This document shows, one piece after another, positions 1 to 6,124 of a stretch of DNA of 6,124 nucleotides; position 1 is the first letter of the stretch; each line of letters begins with the position of its first letter. The position numbers were made by a program, and so were the translations under genes. Under the pieces are notes generated by a model. It saw nothing but the letters and a program-made list of their open reading frames with translations, did no database searches and was not told the origin of the DNA. Location: assembly GCA_021648045.1 (NCBI GenBank), contig JAKITM010000123.1, positions 1 to 6,124 of the forward strand, written 5' to 3'. The DNA comes from Lysobacterales bacterium. Lineage in GTDB: Bacteria > Pseudomonadota > Gammaproteobacteria > Xanthomonadales > SZUA-36.

Positions 1-2054
1 TGTTACAGCTGAATACCGGCGCCGTTAATGGGCTTAGTGAAGTAACTGTGGACACTGACTCCAAAATACTTCCAGTCATGCAGGTTACCTCCAGCCGGGA
101 AATGGTAAATTATTCAGCGAGTAGCAGCCTAGCAGTCATCAGTGCCGAAGACTTAGCACTTGAATTGCCAACACATCCTAATGAAATATTTGATCGCATC
201 CCCGGGGTTTGGATCAGTCGTGGATCTGGACAAGAACATTTGACGGCTATTCGCTCGCCGGTTTTGACCGGGGCAGGGGCATGTGGTGCTTTTATGGTGC
301 TAGAGGACCAGGTGCCGACTCGCCCGGCGGGTTTTTGTAATGTGAATCAGTTATTTGAAGTCAATTTACCGCAGGCTGGCAGAATCGATGTGCTTCGTGG
401 GCCGGGTACAGTTATATATGGCTCAAATGCCTTGCATGGCGCGATCAGTGTGTTTACGCCCGGCCCTCAAGGCAGTGCGGCTGATGAAGTTTCATCAGCG
501 TTTTCTCTACAACTGGGCGGTGATAACTATTATCGTGGTCAAATAGGCATGTCCTCAGATACGCTAGCTGTTCAGGCAGGTTATACGGATGCTAAAAGCT
601 TCAGGGAAGATGAACGATACCGACAAGGTTTATTTAATTTTCAGGCGTTGCATTCAGTGGGCAAAGCTAGTGGCCGAACTTCTTTTGCCTATGCCAGCCT
701 GGATCAGGATACTGCCGGGTTTATTCTCGGTAAAGATGCCTATAAGGATTCCACTCTACGCCGGCAAAACCTGAATCCAGATGCATTCCGTAAAGCTTGG
801 GCATCACGGCTTTCCAGCCGTTGGAACTGGCAAGCCGATAATGGTGATAGTCTTGAGTTTATTCCTTATCTGCGCAGCAGCCGCATGGACTTCCTGCAAC
901 ATTTTCTACCCGGCACGCCACTGGAAACCAATGGTCAAGACTCTTTTGGCTTGCTTACAAGCTGGTCAAATGAACGCTCACTGTCTGCCGGAATTGACCT
1001 TGAGTGGACCCAGGGTTTTCTACAGGAATTCCAGGAGGATGTACTCAATGGCGGCTCTGCATTCCTCAATGAAACCCGTCCGCAGGGTTATCATTATGAC
1101 TACGATGTTGAAGCAACTATGGCGGCTATCTGGTTTCAATGGCAGCATGATTTCAGTTCGGGACTTGAGCTAACCACAGGTTTAAGGGCAGAGCACTTGG
1201 CTTATGATTATGATAATAAGATGCTGGATGGTAATACTCGGGATGATGGCAGCGAATGTGGTTTTGGTGGCTGCCTGTATACCCGACCGGCAGATCGTAG
1301 CGATAGTTTCAGTAATATCTCACCGGAGCTAAAGCTAAGTTATCAGCTGCCATCGGAACAACTGCTCTATATGCGTGCTGCCCGGGGCTACCGCGCCCCG
1401 CAGGCCACAGAGTTGTATCGCTTGCAAAGGGGGCAGCTTGTGGTCGACCTAAAACCGGTGACTCTGGATTCGCTTGAATTTGGCTATAAAGGCAGTGCTG
1501 AGAATATAAGCTATGAGTTAATTGCCTATTTTATGCGTAAGGAAAACTTTATTTTTCGCGATGCAAATGGATTTAATGTAAGTGATGGCAAAAGTCGCCA
1601 TAGAGGGATTGAGGCTCAGTTCCATTGGCAGATGTCAGCACAACTTGCGCTTAACAGTAATCTCTCTTGGGCCGAAAATAGCTACGGCTTTAATCGAGAC
1701 CTAGGCTTTTCCGGTGTTATCAGCAGAGGCAATGAGATCGATACTGCGCCTCCTTGGTTAGGTGCAATGCGGTTGAATTGGCAAGCACATGAAAACCAGC
1801 AATATGAAGCAGAATGGGTATATCAAGGCGGTTATTTCCTTGATGCAGCCAATGCTTATACCTATCCCGGCCATGCATTGTTTAACTTACGGGCAGCTTT
1901 AACTTTAGCCGATGGCAGTCACCAGCTTTCGCTGCGGATGAATAATGTTTTTGAACGCCGTTATGCCGAACGCGCGGATTTTGCCTTTGGAAATTATCGC
2001 TATTTTCCCGGTAGAGGTCGCTGGTTTAGCTTGGAGTGGCAGTATCGTCACTGA
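1..2054 (+). CDS. TonB-dependent outer-membrane receptor, 5' end outside window
   Basis: This is a ligand-gated outer-membrane transporter powered by TonB-ExbB-ExbD. The frame is open from position 3 to the TGA at 2052-2054 (683 codons visible). The GTG at 48 is only the first in-frame start-like codon. Coding sequence continues upstream of it (LQLNTGAVNGLSEVT), so the true start and signal peptide lie outside the window. The stretch LPVMQVTSSRE (about 69-101) fits a TonB-box region. The text before it could be the end of a carboxypeptidase-regulatory-like N-terminal domain, which is inference. The plug domain follows and closes with the classic motif RIDVLRGPGTVIYGSNA (381-431). The remainder is a beta-barrel with many alternating aromatic strands. 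It ends in the family signature NNVFERRYAE (from 1941) and PGRGRWFSLEWQYRH. The last residue is His rather than the common Phe. Cysteine pairs occur in the plug (codons 282 and 336) and in a probable outer loop (1257 and 1272). The ligand cannot be told from sequence. Confidence 0.93.
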   Translation, partial: LQLNTGAVNGLSEVTVDTDSKILPVMQVTSSREMVNYSASSSLAVISAEDLALELPTHPNEIFDRIPGVWISRGSGQEHLTAIRSPVLTGAGACGAFMVLEDQVPTRPAGFCNVNQLFEVNLPQAGRIDVLRGPGTVIYGSNALHGAISVFTPGPQGSAADEVSSAFSLQLGGDNYYRGQIGMSSDTLAVQAGYTDAKSFREDERYRQGLFNFQALHSVGKASGRTSFAYASLDQDTAGFILGKDAYKDSTLRRQNLNPDAFRKAWASRLSSRWNWQADNGDSLEFIPYLRSSRMDFLQHFLPGTPLETNGQDSFGLLTSWSNERSLSAGIDLEWTQGFLQEFQEDVLNGGSAFLNETRPQGYHYDYDVEATMAAIWFQWQHDFSSGLELTTGLRAEHLAYDYDNKMLDGNTRDDGSECGFGGCLYTRPADRSDSFSNISPELKLSYQLPSEQLLYMRAARGYRAPQATELYRLQRGQLVVDLKPVTLDSLEFGYKGSAENISYELIAYFMRKENFIFRDANGFNVSDGKSRHRGIEAQFHWQMSAQLALNSNLSWAENSYGFNRDLGFSGVISRGNEIDTAPPWLGAMRLNWQAHENQQYEAEWVYQGGYFLDAANAYTYPGHALFNLRAALTLADGSHQLSLRMNNVFERRYAERADFAFGNYRYFPGRGRWFSLEWQYRH

Positions 2055-2079
2055 TGGTGGCCGCTGTGCAGAAGATACA

Positions 2080-3627
2080 ATGAATCAGCAGCTGTCAATT
2101 AACTATGTTATAAAATTAACCGCCATTTTCCTGCTACTGCTGCAGTTTGGCTGTGCCACTGCACCACTGGATTTTCCACGGGAGAACAGCGTGTTTATTG
2201 CCGATACAGCTAATACTGACCTGGGTAGGGAGGTGGATGAATGGGCTGCTGCTAATCCTGGTATGTCCGGTTATTACCCTTTGATTAAGGGCTTTGATGC
2301 ACTCGGGGTTCGCTTGGCGTTGATGGATCGGGCTGAACGCACTATCGATGTGCAATATTTCTTAATAAAACAGGATACTGCGGGCATACTGTTTGCGGGA
2401 AAATTACTCGCCGCCGCTGATCGAGGTGTGCGCGTAAGGGTGTTGCTCGATGATATTTTCACAACAGTGGATGACACAGTATTCCTGCTGATGAACCAAC
2501 ACCCGAATATTGAAATTCGTCTATTTAACCCAATCGCTAGGGGTGGTGTTTACGCCCTCAATTATCTGGGTAATTTCAAACTCGCCAATCGGCGTATGCA
2601 CAACAAATCCTTCACCGTCGACAACAAGGCCAGTGTTATTGGTGGTCGCAATATTGCTGATGAATATTTTGAACTGCTCGATAATGAAGAGTTTAGGGAT
2701 TTTGATATGTTGGCTATCGGTCCCGTGGCTACTGATATCTCCATTACTTTTGATCGCTTCTGGAATCACCGCCTTGCACTACCAATGGAAGTTTTGGATC
2801 GTGGCACTCAGTTAGCAGACCTAAAAACAGCCCGTGCTGGTGTCGATAAAGAAATTCTAGAAGCCAGTCGCACGGTTTATGGAAAAGCGCTGTCTTCACC
2901 ATTGGTGAAGGATTTGCTTGATGACCGCCTGCGGTTTTTTCCAGCGCAAAGCAGGGTTATTACCGATGATCCTGATAAGCTTCTTAATAAAAAATCTTCA
3001 GAACATCAGCTCCTTGTCAGCCAATTAATAGACGCTGTTAATGTAGCAAAATCAGAAGTGCTGGTCATTACGCCTTACTTTATTCCTGGCAAGGAGGGCG
3101 TTGAATTCTGGCGTCGTATTGTCGACAAGGGTGTGCGGGTGGTAATTGTTACCAATTCGCTGGCTTCCAATAACCATGTGCCGGTGCACAGTGGGTATGC
3201 CCGTTACCGTCACGCAATAATCGATGCGGGGGTGGAGTTATACGAAGCACGAGTAGATTCCTCAAAATCTACAAAGGCTAATGACCAATCCGGCTATGAC
3301 GCCATGACCCTGCATACAAAGGCTCTTTTCATCGATCGTCGGCATACCCTTGTTGGTTCTTTAAACCTTGATCCACGCTCTATTGCTATCAACACCGAAC
3401 TTGGTGTTTTGGTTGATAGTAGTGACCTAGCTGGAGCTTTGGTAGAGGGGTTTTTTGAAAAACTACCTTCTTTTACCTACCGGGTTACAGAAAACGAAAA
3501 AGGAAAGCTTCGCTGGACCGGCTTGATAGATGGCATCGAGGTTGTCGAAAGCAAAGAGCCGCAGGCTAGCTGGTGGCTGAGATTTAAGGCATCAGTGATG
3601 CGAATTATGCCGGAAAGTCAATTATAG
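2080..3627 (+). CDS. Phospholipase D superfamily lipoprotein, cardiolipin synthase C-like
   Basis: The 515-residue protein has two complete HKD motifs: MHNKSFTVD with GGRN (H174, K176, D181) and LHTKALFID with GSLN (H412, K414, D419). This is the two-domain arrangement of active PLD enzymes. DVQYFLIKQDT (90-100), VRVLLDDIFT and the WW-rich C-terminus match the ClsC (YmdC) branch. ClsC makes cardiolipin from phosphatidylglycerol and phosphatidylethanolamine in E. coli, where it is about 473 residues. Here the N-terminus is a lipoprotein signal, with a hydrophobic run, then LLQFGC, so Cys25 would be lipidated. Ala follows the Cys, so outer-membrane sorting by Lol is expected. The start at 2080 is chosen because it puts this signal at the N-terminus. 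The ATG at 1945 in the same frame lies inside the receptor gene and would bury the signal. The ribosome site is weak (AGAAGA, about 5 bp before ATG). The 25-bp gap to the receptor suggests co-transcription. It could instead be a phospholipase or other phosphodiesterase. Confidence 0.88.
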   Translation: MNQQLSINYVIKLTAIFLLLLQFGCATAPLDFPRENSVFIADTANTDLGREVDEWAAANPGMSGYYPLIKGFDALGVRLALMDRAERTIDVQYFLIKQDTAGILFAGKLLAAADRGVRVRVLLDDIFTTVDDTVFLLMNQHPNIEIRLFNPIARGGVYALNYLGNFKLANRRMHNKSFTVDNKASVIGGRNIADEYFELLDNEEFRDFDMLAIGPVATDISITFDRFWNHRLALPMEVLDRGTQLADLKTARAGVDKEILEASRTVYGKALSSPLVKDLLDDRLRFFPAQSRVITDDPDKLLNKKSSEHQLLVSQLIDAVNVAKSEVLVITPYFIPGKEGVEFWRRIVDKGVRVVIVTNSLASNNHVPVHSGYARYRHAIIDAGVELYEARVDSSKSTKANDQSGYDAMTLHTKALFIDRRHTLVGSLNLDPRSIAINTELGVLVDSSDLAGALVEGFFEKLPSFTYRVTENEKGKLRWTGLIDGIEVVESKEPQASWWLRFKASVMRIMPESQL

Positions 3628-3630
3628 GAG
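3625..3630 (+). promoter_or_regulatory. Strong Shine-Dalgarno site before GTG 3640
   Basis: TAGGAG overlaps the TAG stop of the phospholipase D gene and sits 9 bp before the GTG at 3640. It is a much better site than the one used by the phospholipase gene. This is the main reason to think a real third cistron began here. Confidence 0.55.
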
Positions 3631-3639
3631 CCTACAACA

Positions 3640-3735
3640 GTGAAAAATCAATTATGTGCAATCGCTATTGTTAGCCTGGTTTTTAACAGCCCCAAACTTC
3701 GTCATACCGGAAATGCGAATAGCATTGTCCGCTAA
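3640..3735 (+). pseudogene. Truncated third cistron: exported-protein start running into a repeat
   Basis: A GTG start behind a strong TAGGAG site opens a 31-codon frame, 12 bp after the phospholipase D stop. Its first 17 residues, MKNQLCAIAIVSLVFNS, have a basic start and a hydrophobic core, as in a Sec signal peptide. From about position 3692 the frame enters a palindromic repeat and gives nonsense-like sequence (PKLRHTGNANSIVR), ending at TAA 3733-3735 inside the repeat. No coding continuation is seen in any + frame up to 3875. I infer that a secreted or periplasmic protein was once the third member of the receptor-phospholipase operon and was cut by repeat insertion or deletion. A genuine 31-residue peptide is the alternative. 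The original family cannot be named from the stub. Confidence 0.5.
3705..3734. repeat. Imperfect palindrome, REP-like intergenic repeat
   Basis: TACCGGAAATGC (3705-3716) pairs with GCATTGTCCGCTA (3722-3734) around a five-base GAATA loop, with one bulged G and one C:C mismatch. A GTCA lead-in precedes it at 3701. No T-run follows, so it is not a standard intrinsic terminator. The form (a CCGGA-ATGC arm, a short loop and the mirrored arm) resembles dispersed palindromic repeats found between genes in many proteobacteria. Whether it is multicopy here cannot be seen from one window, since it occurs only once. Confidence 0.55.
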
Positions 3736-3829
3736 CTAGGAAGGGTTGACTAGGGCGTCTGCTTGGGCAAGTGTGATTGCTTAACATGCTGATCACCACG
3801 CCTAATTGCAGTGCTATTAGTGACCTATG

Positions 3830-3838
3830 TGTGGATAA
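3830..3838 (-). promoter_or_regulatory. Perfect DnaA-box sequence
   Basis: TGTGGATAA on the + strand is TTATCCACA on the minus strand, the strongest consensus DnaA box. It is a single site overlapping the left arm of the hairpin at 3835-3852, and I saw no cluster or AT-rich unwinding element, so this is not an origin. A nine-base exact match could arise by chance about once in twenty windows of this size. It might act as a DnaA regulatory site for the gene at 3876. Confidence 0.3.
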
Positions 3839-3855
3839 GCAATAATGCTTATTTT
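3835..3855 (+). terminator. AT-rich hairpin with T-run, possible terminator or 5' leader element
   Basis: ATAAGCA (3835-3841) and TGCTTAT (3846-3852) form a perfect 7-bp stem with an ATAA loop, followed by TTT. The stem is low in GC, so termination would be weak. It could end transcripts from the receptor-phospholipase operon. It lies only 20 bp before the next start codon, so it could also sit in that gene's leader. Confidence 0.4.
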
Positions 3856-3863
3856 ACCTAATT

Positions 3864-3867
3864 GGAG
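3864..3867 (+). promoter_or_regulatory. Ribosome binding site for the 3876 gene
   Basis: GGAG lies 8 bp before the ATG at 3876, in AT-rich surroundings. It settles the start of the small exported protein. No convincing sigma-70 promoter was found between 3736 and 3860. The best weak pairing is TTAGTG (3818) with AATAAT (3841) at 17-bp spacing. Confidence 0.6.
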
Positions 3868-3875
3868 TAATAATC

Positions 3876-4367
3876 ATGTTTAATTTAATTAAGGTACTAA
3901 TAGTAACAATGGTGTTAATCACTGGTTTAATGATCAGTGCTAATGCAGATGCTAGTACACCTACTAAAATAGGTAATTGGGGTAGTCTGACTGAAGGCAA
4001 AAATACAGTAATATGGATTAAATCCACCCCAGATACGATTAAACATGATCAAGATGCAACGCTTATCATAAGATGTGTTAAAGGTAAGCTGAGCCTAGCG
4101 GTTGATTACCATCGACCACTATCTGGCAGAAACTTCATGCTGGCTACCTCAGCAGATGGTAAAGACTTCAGGCATGCAAGCGATTGGAATCGTAGTGGTT
4201 CTAAGATATTTGCCTCTTCCCCTGTAGGGAATGTACTTCGTATGTTAGACGCTACTTACTACCATGTACGGCTATACAACAGCGGTATACCGTTGCGTGC
4301 AGCTTTTGAGGTAGCGGGCATTAAAGAAGCTATTAAGCCTATACAAAAGTTTTGTAAGAAACTGTAG
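3876..4367 (+). CDS. Small exported protein with two cysteines, possibly VasI/TagO-like
   Basis: This is a 163-residue protein with a clear Sec signal peptide: Lys6, a hydrophobic core at about 7-22, and a probable cut after ADA at residue 26. It is predicted to be periplasmic or secreted, with a mature size near 15 kDa. I do not firmly recognise it. The mature part is predicted mostly beta. Cys67 lies in LIIRCVKGK and Cys160 in the last four residues, so one disulfide is likely. The order of features is: a DATLIIRC strand, a central W104, a VRLYNSG strand, then AAFEVAGIKEAI leading to the C-terminal Cys. This recalls the VasI/TagO accessory proteins of type VI secretion, which end in a similar phenylalanine-glycine helix and Cys. 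That likeness is from memory and is weak. No type VI genes are visible nearby. The start is supported by GGAG at 8 bp. The gene is AT-richer than its neighbours and may be recently acquired. It converges on the isocitrate dehydrogenase gene. Confidence 0.8.
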   Translation: MFNLIKVLIVTMVLITGLMISANADASTPTKIGNWGSLTEGKNTVIWIKSTPDTIKHDQDATLIIRCVKGKLSLAVDYHRPLSGRNFMLATSADGKDFRHASDWNRSGSKIFASSPVGNVLRMLDATYYHVRLYNSGIPLRAAFEVAGIKEAIKPIQKFCKKL

Positions 4368-4619
4368 AAGAATCTGCTAATCCTATAGAGTCATGCCCTT
4401 ATGGATATCTACACCCCAAATTTAGGACAGGCGCTTGAGTTCCTTGCTAACTATGGTTGAGCGCAAAACGTTGAAGGAAAAGAGGTCAAGTCTTGTGTTT
4501 TGCCTTAATTTGACCGTTTCACTTTAGCAGATTTATAAGCGCTAATAATTTGCCCATCAAGTGCTCTTCAAAAATGGGTGTCAGGTGTACTAACAACGAC
4601 TAACTAGCCTGATTGCAGT
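4368..4619. other. Convergent non-coding gap with inverted-repeat fragments
   Basis: This 252-bp gap lies between two converging genes. No credible gene is present; the longest start-to-stop reading noticed is 19 codons (4401-4460) without a ribosome site. It contains two interleaved inverted pairs, GCAAAAC/GTTTTGC and GGTCAA/TTGACC. A weak ATCC...GGAT pairing occurs at 4380-4406, but it has no T-run. No clear intrinsic terminator was found for either gene. Confidence 0.5.
4463..4515. repeat. Interleaved inverted repeats, possible mobile-element remnant
   Basis: GCAAAAC (4463-4469) pairs with GTTTTGC (4497-4503), and GGTCAA (4484-4489) pairs with TTGACC (4510-4515). Because the pairs interleave, they could form alternative structures or a pseudoknot rather than one hairpin. 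The GGTCAAGTCTTG...TTTTGCC wording reminds me of sequences flanking IS200-like and REP-associated tyrosine transposases, but no transposase is present. That assignment is a guess from memory. Confidence 0.25.
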
Positions 4620-6124
4620 CTAAGCTAGTACATTCAGAACATCATTAAATACCGCGCTAGCTCTCATTTCCTGATCAATCAGGTTTTCATCGGCAAAATA
4701 GTAACCACCAATATCTACTGGGTTACCCTGTACGGCGATTAGTTCTGCGACTATGCTTTCTTCATTATCACTTAATTGTTGTGCTAACTTAGAGAAGTGT
4801 ATTTGCATCTCACTATCTTGGCTTTGTTCGGCCAAGGCCTGGGCCCAATACATGGCTAGATAAAAATGGCTGCCACGGTTGTCCAGTTCGTTTACTTTGC
4901 GTGAAGGTGAGCGGTTATTATCTAAAAACACTCCAGTAGCCGTATCTAGCGTATCGGCTAAAATTTTGGCTTTGTTATTGCCACTGGTTTCACTTAAATG
5001 CTCAAGCGATGCAGCCAGGGCTAAAAACTCACCCAATGAGTCCCAGCGCAGATGGTTTTCTTTAACAAACTGTTCAACATGCTTGGGGGCAGAGCCGCCG
5101 GCACCGGTTTCAAATAGTCCACCGCCATTCATCAACGGTACAATTGATAGCATTTTTGCACTGGTGCCTAATTCTAATATAGGGAATAAGTCGGTTAAAT
5201 AATCGCGCAAAACATTACCGGTGACAGAGATGGTATCCAGCCCTTGTTTAACTCGCTCCAAGGTAAATTGCATGGCCTCTTGCGGTGGCAAGATACGAAT
5301 ACCCAGCCCAGCGGTATCAGGAAGATATTGATTCACCTTGGCAATAATTTGTGCGTCGTGGGCACGGTTTTTATCCAGCCAAAATACCGCTGGGGTGCTA
5401 CTTAAACGAGCCCGTTTGACTGCCAGTTTGATCCAGTCTTGAATGGGTGCATCTTTAACCTGGCACATCCGCCAGATATCGCCTGCTGCAACTGCATGCT
5501 CAAGCAGTACATTATTGTTTTCATCAAGCACCCGTACTGTACCTTTATTAGGTATCTCAAAGGTTTTGTCATGGGAGCCATATTCTTCAGCTTTTTGTGC
5601 CATTAAACCAACATTGGGTACGCTACCCATGGTGGTTGGATCAAAAGCACCGTGCTGCTTGCAAAAGTCGATAGTTTTTTGATAAATGCCGGCATAGCAG
5701 CGATCAGGAATTATGGCCTTGGTATCTTGTTGTACACCATCGGCATTCCACATTTGCCCGGAAGCCCTTATCATTGCTGGCATGGATGCATCAACGATAA
5801 TATCCGATGGCACATGCAAATTGGTAATGCCCCGATCTGAATCAACCATCGCAAGGCCTGGCTGATAGGTATAAACAGCTTCGATATCTGCTTTTATTTG
5901 CGCTTGTTTTTCTGCAGGTAGAGACTTGATTTTGTTATATACATCGCCCAAACCATTACGAGCATCAACACCAATTTCAGCGAATAAGTCAGCATGCTGG
6001 CCAAACACTTCCTGATAATAAACTTCAACAAAGTGTCCAAAAATAATCGGGTCTGAGACCTTCATCATGGTGGCTTTCAGGTGTAGGGAGAACAACACAT
6101 TGTCTTCTTTGGCGCGGGTGATTT
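4620..6124 (-). CDS. icd: Monomeric NADP-dependent isocitrate dehydrogenase, 5' end outside window
   Basis: The enzyme oxidatively decarboxylates isocitrate to 2-oxoglutarate with NADP in the cytoplasmic TCA cycle. It belongs to the monomeric type of about 740 residues, unrelated in sequence to the dimeric Icd. About 500 C-terminal residues are in the window. The frame stays open to the edge (ITRAKEDN before the GTG at 6098, which is an internal Val), so roughly 240 residues are missing. The in-window text HLKATMMKVSDPIIFGHF is diagnostic. Counting from the Azotobacter enzyme as I remember it, the substrate, metal and NADP residues fall in place: Lys255 in HLKATMM, Asp350 in IIVDAS, Tyr420 in EEYG, Arg547-Asp548 in VLRDY, His589 in APKH, Arg600 in HLRW and Arg649 in PSRK. 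A two-residue length difference is needed between Tyr420 and Arg547. The predicted C-terminus also agrees with a 741-residue family length. The gene looks intact and functional, and is convergent with the small exported gene. Confidence 0.95.
   Translation of the reverse strand, partial: ITRAKEDNVLFSLHLKATMMKVSDPIIFGHFVEVYYQEVFGQHADLFAEIGVDARNGLGDVYNKIKSLPAEKQAQIKADIEAVYTYQPGLAMVDSDRGITNLHVPSDIIVDASMPAMIRASGQMWNADGVQQDTKAIIPDRCYAGIYQKTIDFCKQHGAFDPTTMGSVPNVGLMAQKAEEYGSHDKTFEIPNKGTVRVLDENNNVLLEHAVAAGDIWRMCQVKDAPIQDWIKLAVKRARLSSTPAVFWLDKNRAHDAQIIAKVNQYLPDTAGLGIRILPPQEAMQFTLERVKQGLDTISVTGNVLRDYLTDLFPILELGTSAKMLSIVPLMNGGGLFETGAGGSAPKHVEQFVKENHLRWDSLGEFLALAASLEHLSETSGNNKAKILADTLDTATGVFLDNNRSPSRKVNELDNRGSHFYLAMYWAQALAEQSQDSEMQIHFSKLAQQLSDNEESIVAELIAVQGNPVDIGGYYFADENLIDQEMRASAVFNDVLNVLA

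Noticed and set aside
48..50. GTG as the start of the receptor gene
   Set aside because: The frame is open to the window edge with plausible receptor sequence before it, and a start here would leave no signal peptide.
355..1173. Overlapping plus-strand frames inside the receptor gene
   Set aside because: They are alternate-frame shadows with no recognisable domains.
1945..2079. N-terminal extension of the phospholipase D protein from ATG 1945
   Set aside because: It overlaps the receptor's conserved C-terminal strands in another frame and would bury the lipoprotein signal that begins at 2080.
2134..2815. Short frames on both strands inside the phospholipase D gene
   Set aside because: They overlap the first HKD domain in other frames and show no independent coding features.
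3746..3774. TTGACT as a -35 promoter element
   Set aside because: No acceptable -10 hexamer lies 16-18 bp downstream.
3773..3796. GTGAT...ATCAC as a CRP-type operator
   Set aside because: The half-site spacing is too long for a CRP site and the flanking bases do not fit the consensus.
4401..4460. Nineteen-codon frame MDIYTPNLGQALEFLANYG
   Set aside because: It looks protein-like but has no ribosome site and no continuation in other frames; too short to support as a gene or a named remnant.
4879..5840. Plus-strand open frames across the isocitrate dehydrogenase gene
   Set aside because: They are antisense shadows of a strongly conserved enzyme, with low-complexity translations and no family features.
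6096..6098. GTG as the start of isocitrate dehydrogenase
   Set aside because: It is an internal Val; the upstream codons continue the family sequence and about 240 N-terminal residues lie beyond the window.

Overview
The window reads as chromosomal DNA of a Gram-negative bacterium, most likely an aquatic gammaproteobacterium. The evidence is an outer-membrane TonB-dependent receptor, a lipidated ClsC-type phospholipase D protein and a monomeric NADP isocitrate dehydrogenase, in DNA of moderate GC content judged by eye. The genus cannot be fixed from the sequence alone.

Layout. (1) Positions 1-2054 (+) hold most of a TonB-dependent receptor whose N-terminus lies upstream of the window. (2) Positions 2080-3627 (+), only 25 bp downstream, hold a phospholipase D superfamily lipoprotein of the cardiolipin synthase C type with both HKD motifs intact. 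(3) Positions 3640-3735 (+) look like the stump of a third cistron: a strong ribosome binding site and a signal-peptide-like start that run into a palindromic repeat and stop. (4) Positions 3736-3875 are non-coding and carry a perfect DnaA-box sequence overlapping an AT-rich terminator-like hairpin. (5) Positions 3876-4367 (+) encode a small exported protein with two cysteines, faintly like the VasI/TagO accessory proteins of type VI secretion. (6) Positions 4368-4619 are a non-coding convergent gap with inverted-repeat fragments that may be mobile-element debris. (7) Positions 4620-6124 (-) hold the C-terminal two thirds of monomeric isocitrate dehydrogenase, cut by the window edge.

How the parts relate. 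The receptor and the phospholipase D gene are very probably one operon acting at the cell envelope: one imports an unknown ligand across the outer membrane, the other remodels or makes phospholipid. The third cistron appears to have been lost to a repeat insertion or deletion. The small exported protein is probably its own unit. The isocitrate dehydrogenase is an unrelated TCA-cycle gene transcribed toward it. I see no phage, CRISPR, tRNA, rRNA or intact transposase, and no convincing new defence or biosynthetic system. The most notable points are the receptor/lipase pairing, the broken third cistron and the unrecognised secreted protein.
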